From Eudromia elegans (taxonomy: Eukaryota; Chordata; Aves; Tinamiformes; Tinamidae), in NCBI GenBank assembly GCA_003342815.1, contig PTEX01000006.1, positions 1,123,338 to 1,187,337 of the forward strand: 64,000 nt of DNA, read 5' to 3'. Positions 63,507 through 64,000 of this stretch are shown here, one piece after another. The position numbers and the translations under genes are program-made. The notes beneath the pieces are model-generated. The model was not told where the DNA came from. It ran no database searches and saw only the letters and a list, made by a program, of their open reading frames with translations. Every line of letters begins with the position of its first letter. Position 1 is the stretch's first letter.

Positions 63507-63616
63507 CTTAGAAGTTTCTGACGAGCATTTTCTTGCAGCTGCACCATTCTGCCTTGCTCCGGGCACGCTGCACATTCACTGACTAGCTGATTAATGGTTG
63601 CCCTTAGAATGTTTAT
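63507..63616 (-). CDS. TDRD9: TDRD9 antepenultimate exon seen (third from last)
   Basis: 110 bases, starts in phase 0 and ends in phase 2. Acceptor TTTACAG, donor CTAAG|GTAATC. Reads INILRATINQLVSECAACPE then QGRMVQLQENARQKLL. The vertebrate family has VNILRAAINKLV…VAQLQDIARQKLL here. Confidence 0.93.
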
Positions 63617-64000
63617 CTGTAAAGATATCAAGGACAAAATATATGACACACTCTAATCCAGTCCTAGATCTGTATTAGATGATTCTGATGTGTATGGAAA
63701 GTGGCCATGATATCAGTATAACTAACCTTCATTAACTGTTATTAACTTGAGCAAAAGCATCTGATGCTTTGGAAATGGAGGTTAATATACACAACTTCTA
63801 ATCAATATTCTCATACTGATTTTACATCTGATTTCACAGAAGACTACAAATCAGTCATACTAGACTGATTTGTAAAAAACACAACAATCCTGAAAATATT
63901 ATTTAAAAGCATTGATATTGGATTAGTGCAGAATGGATGCTTTTCTTTTGTTCTTAAAAGTTTACCGAGTATTGTATAACTGTATATTCTGTATTTAGTT
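63617..64000 (-). other. TDRD9: TDRD9 intron, cut by window edge
   Basis: AT-rich, no coding exon visible; the next upstream exon must lie beyond the window. Confidence 0.7.

Larger units (their letters stand above)
59720..63616 (-). other. TDRD9: TDRD9 gene, 3' end only (last three coding exons)
   Basis: Three minus-strand exons with GT-AG borders join in phase into 93 codons ending at a TGA. The peptide contains INILRATINQLVSECA, RQKLLRS… (…RQKLLS after splicing), SKPRDAVVPKWYDKSYAWNQ and YQLHKLVVLNV. Human TDRD9 ends in the same order (NILRAAINKLV, ARQKLL, SKPREKIVPKW, YEWNQVD, LYQLHKLVVL). TDRD9 is a germline DExH-box RNA helicase with a Tudor domain, acting in piRNA amplification and transposon silencing in cytoplasmic granules. 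The helicase and Tudor domains lie beyond the right edge. Its position upstream of ASPG on the same strand agrees with the human order. Confidence 0.93.

Noticed and set aside
1..64000. CRISPR arrays, tRNA or rRNA genes, bacterial operons, phage genes
   Set aside because: Nothing of this kind was seen; the spliced genes, CR1 elements and CpG island mark vertebrate nuclear DNA.

Overview
This is a vertebrate nuclear window, almost certainly from a bird. It has long GT-AG introns, a GC-rich CpG island at a promoter, and several CR1 LINE 3'-end fragments with the typical avian text (a 'ttgaggttggaaggg' class motif). There is no bacterial-type gene density, operon, CRISPR array or prophage. Nearly all longer open frames are chance frames in introns, intergenic DNA or the CpG island.

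ASPG fills the left two thirds (about 216-43,685, minus strand). It encodes the 60 kDa lysophospholipase / L-asparaginase. I traced 16 coding exons whose phases all join, giving about 605 residues: an N-terminal type I asparaginase domain (exons 1-10) followed by an ankyrin-repeat tail (exons 11-15). Exon 1 lies in a CpG island at about 43.05-43.85 kb, with a TATA-like and GC-box cluster and a long homopurine tract just upstream. The 3'UTR runs off the left edge.

The right edge (59,720-63,616, minus strand) holds the last three coding exons of TDRD9, the Tudor-domain DExH-box helicase of the piRNA pathway. The order TDRD9 then ASPG, on one strand, matches the human 14q32 order as I recall it. 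The two genes share a neighbourhood, not a known pathway.

The intergenic DNA (about 43.7-59.3 kb) contains CR1 fragments, one of them nested inside another, a CTCF-like motif and some short palindromes. Its most interesting item is at about 46.36-46.44 kb: a diverged, frameshifted copy of ASPG exon 14 with its splice donor still recognisable, in the same orientation and upstream of the live gene. It suggests a lost tandem ASPG paralogue or an old partial duplication. I saw no wholly new system.
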